From an uncultured Clostridia bacterium (GTDB lineage Bacteria > Bacillota > Clostridia > Oscillospirales > Acutalibacteraceae): a stretch of DNA of 6,678 bases. Of the stretch, positions 5,916 through 6,678 are shown piece by piece (the stretch's first letter is position 1; each line of letters opens with the position of its first letter). The translations under genes and the position numbers were made by a program. The notes below the pieces were generated by a model. It was not told where the DNA came from and ran no database searches. It saw only the letters and a list, made by a program, of their open reading frames with translations. The stretch is from positions 1 through 6,678 of the forward strand of contig CAMOWP010000098.1 of the NCBI GenBank assembly GCA_946628455.1, given 5' to 3'.

Positions 5916-6491
5916 ATGAATTGTCCTAACTGCGGAAGACCGCTTGCAGACGGTGAGGTTTGCAACTGCTTAAACGAGAATTTCAACGCGCCCGTTCAGC
6001 CGGAGGCTGCGCAGGTTAACTCTGCCCCTGTTTATGAGGGTCAGCCCGCTCAGCAGGCTTACGCTAACCCGTCACAGCAGGCTCCTTATGCTGACCCTGC
6101 TCAGCAGTACGCTTATCAGCAGCCGCCTTATTATGCTCCTCAGGCGCCTGTTCCCGCTCCTGTTGCAAGAACGGATTATCCCGAGGGTTATAAGCCGAAA
6201 AGAAAGTACGCGGCAGTTATTTTAGCTGTAACGCTCGGCCAGTTCGGTATTCACAATTTCTATCTCGGTAATAAGAATAAGGCGCTCACTCAGCTTCTCA
6301 TCTGCCTTATCGGCTCTATTTTTGCAGGGCTCGGCGCTATTGCAGCCTGGATTTGGGCTATAGTTGACGCTGTTGAGCTTCTGACCGATAAGCAGGATAT
6401 GGATGCAAACGGCTTCAAAATTCAGACCTTTGAAGAGGCGCTTGTTGCTGAAAGAATCAAGGCTGAAATGAAAATGCTGGATGAAGAATAA
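5916..6491 (+). CDS. TM2-domain membrane protein with N-terminal Cys cluster and Pro/Gln-rich linker
   Basis: A 191-residue predicted membrane protein of unknown specific role. Residues 1-18 carry C3-x2-C6-x9-C16-x-C18 (CPNCG and CNC), resembling a small zinc ribbon of the kind fused to many Firmicute membrane proteins. Residues about 24-85 form a low-complexity linker rich in Pro, Gln, Ala and Tyr, including a short tandem repeat. The TM2 domain follows after a basic KPKRKY stop: a first hydrophobic segment at about 99-111 leads into GQFGIHNFYLG (108-118), the family hallmark, and a longer hydrophobic stretch at about 125-150 ends in WIWAIVDAVEL. A charged tail (157-191) follows. There is no signal peptide, so the N-terminus is probably cytoplasmic, which is an inference. 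The start is clear: GGAGGT 6 nt upstream and a strong promoter. It appears monocistronic, flanked by a divergent promoter and a terminator. Bacterial TM2 proteins are poorly characterised; I do not assign a function. Confidence 0.9.
   Translation: MNCPNCGRPLADGEVCNCLNENFNAPVQPEAAQVNSAPVYEGQPAQQAYANPSQQAPYADPAQQYAYQQPPYYAPQAPVPAPVARTDYPEGYKPKRKYAAVILAVTLGQFGIHNFYLGNKNKALTQLLICLIGSIFAGLGAIAAWIWAIVDAVELLTDKQDMDANGFKIQTFEEALVAERIKAEMKMLDEE
6054..6107 (+). repeat. Two degenerate 9-residue repeats in the TM2-protein linker
   Basis: The linker encodes QAYANPSQQ (residues 47-55) followed directly by APYADPAQQ (56-64), sharing the pattern YA-N/D-P-S/A-QQ. An earlier PAQQ at 44-47 and a later YAYQQ at 65-69 look like partial copies. 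It is a protein-level repeat; the DNA copies are diverged. It suggests a flexible extended spacer that may vary in length between strains. Confidence 0.55.
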
Positions 6492-6503
6492 TTAAAAAAC
6501 AAA

Positions 6504-6534
6504 CCGCTGTGAATTGCTTCACAGCGGATTTTTT
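6504..6534. terminator. Strong hairpin terminator between the TM2 gene and the convergent BIG2 gene
   Basis: CCGCTGTGAA (6504-6513) pairs perfectly with TTCACAGCGG (6518-6527) around a TTGC loop, giving a 10-bp stem. After one A comes a run of six T (6529-6534) for the + strand. On the - strand the hairpin is followed by a T-rich stretch, the complement of the A-rich 6493-6503. It therefore looks bidirectional. The T-run overlaps the stop codon of the minus-strand gene. Confidence 0.9.
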
Positions 6535-6678
6535 ACTTTTTAACGGTTACCTTGATTTTTTTGTAAATTCCGTTCTGGGCATATGCGAAGATGTAGCAGG
6601 TGCCCTTTTTCTTTGCGGTTATTTTGCCCTTTGAATCAACGGTTGCAACCTTTTTATTTGAGCTTTCATATCTGATTG
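6533..6678 (-). CDS. C-terminal fragment of a protein ending in a bacterial Ig-like (BIG2-type) domain
   Basis: Read from the right edge, an open frame of 47 codons ends in TAA at 6535-6533. It is cut by the window, so its start and total size are unknown. It begins IRYESSNKKVATVDSKGKIT, followed by a short Lys-rich stretch, then GTCYIFAYAQNG and a final IKVTVKK. The order S-x-N-x-x-VATVD-x-x-GKITA-x-x-KGT then V-TV is the hallmark of the C-terminal half of BIG2 domains. These are found in secreted and cell-surface proteins of clostridia such as adhesins, glycan-acting enzymes and repeat-rich surface proteins. The chain stops right after the last beta strand, so there is no LPxTG sorting signal at this end; attachment, if any, must be through upstream domains. 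It is convergent with the TM2 gene and shares its terminator. Too short to name the protein. Confidence 0.75.
   Translation of the reverse strand, partial: IRYESSNKKVATVDSKGKITAKKKGTCYIFAYAQNGIYKKIKVTVKK

Noticed and set aside
1..6678. tRNA or rRNA genes, CRISPR arrays, insertion sequences, phage or defence genes, or an undescribed multigene system
   Set aside because: Coding space is almost fully filled by recognisable metabolic, translation and envelope genes. I saw no spaced direct repeats, transposase motifs, terminal inverted repeats or cloverleaf-like segments.

Overview
The window looks like an ordinary chromosomal segment from a clostridial Firmicute, probably a gut fibre degrader of the Ruminococcaceae/Oscillospiraceae type. 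This is inferred from protein flavour (GatCAB, a long-form KDG kinase, UxaC and a Bacillus/Clostridium-style KDPG aldolase), strong AGGAG/GGAGG ribosome binding sites, sigma-A-type promoters, mid-GC genes with AT-rich intergenic DNA, and A/T-flanked hairpin terminators. No similarity search was possible, so the taxonomy is an inference.

Layout, left to right. (1) Positions 2-2528, + strand: the 3' part of gatA, then gatB, which overlaps gatA by 8 nt. These are two subunits of the tRNA-dependent Asp/Glu amidotransferase; gatC would be expected upstream, outside the window. (2) 2527-2554: a symmetric hairpin terminator between convergent genes. (3) 2556-5731, - strand: a tight three-gene operon transcribed uxaC -> kdgK -> eda with gaps of 13 and 10 bp. 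(4) 5732-5915: an AT-rich divergent intergenic region with one good promoter on each strand and a perfect 17-bp palindrome over the -10 element of the rightward promoter. (5) 5916-6491, + strand: a small membrane protein with an N-terminal Cys cluster, a Pro/Gln/Ala/Tyr-rich linker and a TM2 domain. (6) 6504-6534: a strong hairpin terminator shared with a convergent gene. (7) 6533-6678, - strand: the last 47 codons of a protein ending in a bacterial Ig-like (BIG2-type) domain, cut by the window edge.

How the genes work together. UxaC isomerises glucuronate or galacturonate to the keto-hexuronate, KdgK phosphorylates 2-keto-3-deoxygluconate (KDG), and Eda splits KDPG to pyruvate and glyceraldehyde-3-phosphate. 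The operon thus holds the first and the last two steps of hexuronate catabolism. The middle reductase (UxaB/UxuB) and dehydratase (UxaA/UxuA) must be elsewhere if the pathway is complete. The gat genes serve translation and are functionally unrelated. The TM2 and BIG2 genes are envelope-associated by sequence, with unknown specific roles.

I found no convincing sign of an undescribed system, mobile element, CRISPR array or RNA gene. The observations most worth a second look are the palindrome over the TM2-gene promoter, the incomplete hexuronate operon and the TM2 protein architecture. No gene-free stretch exceeds 184 bp.
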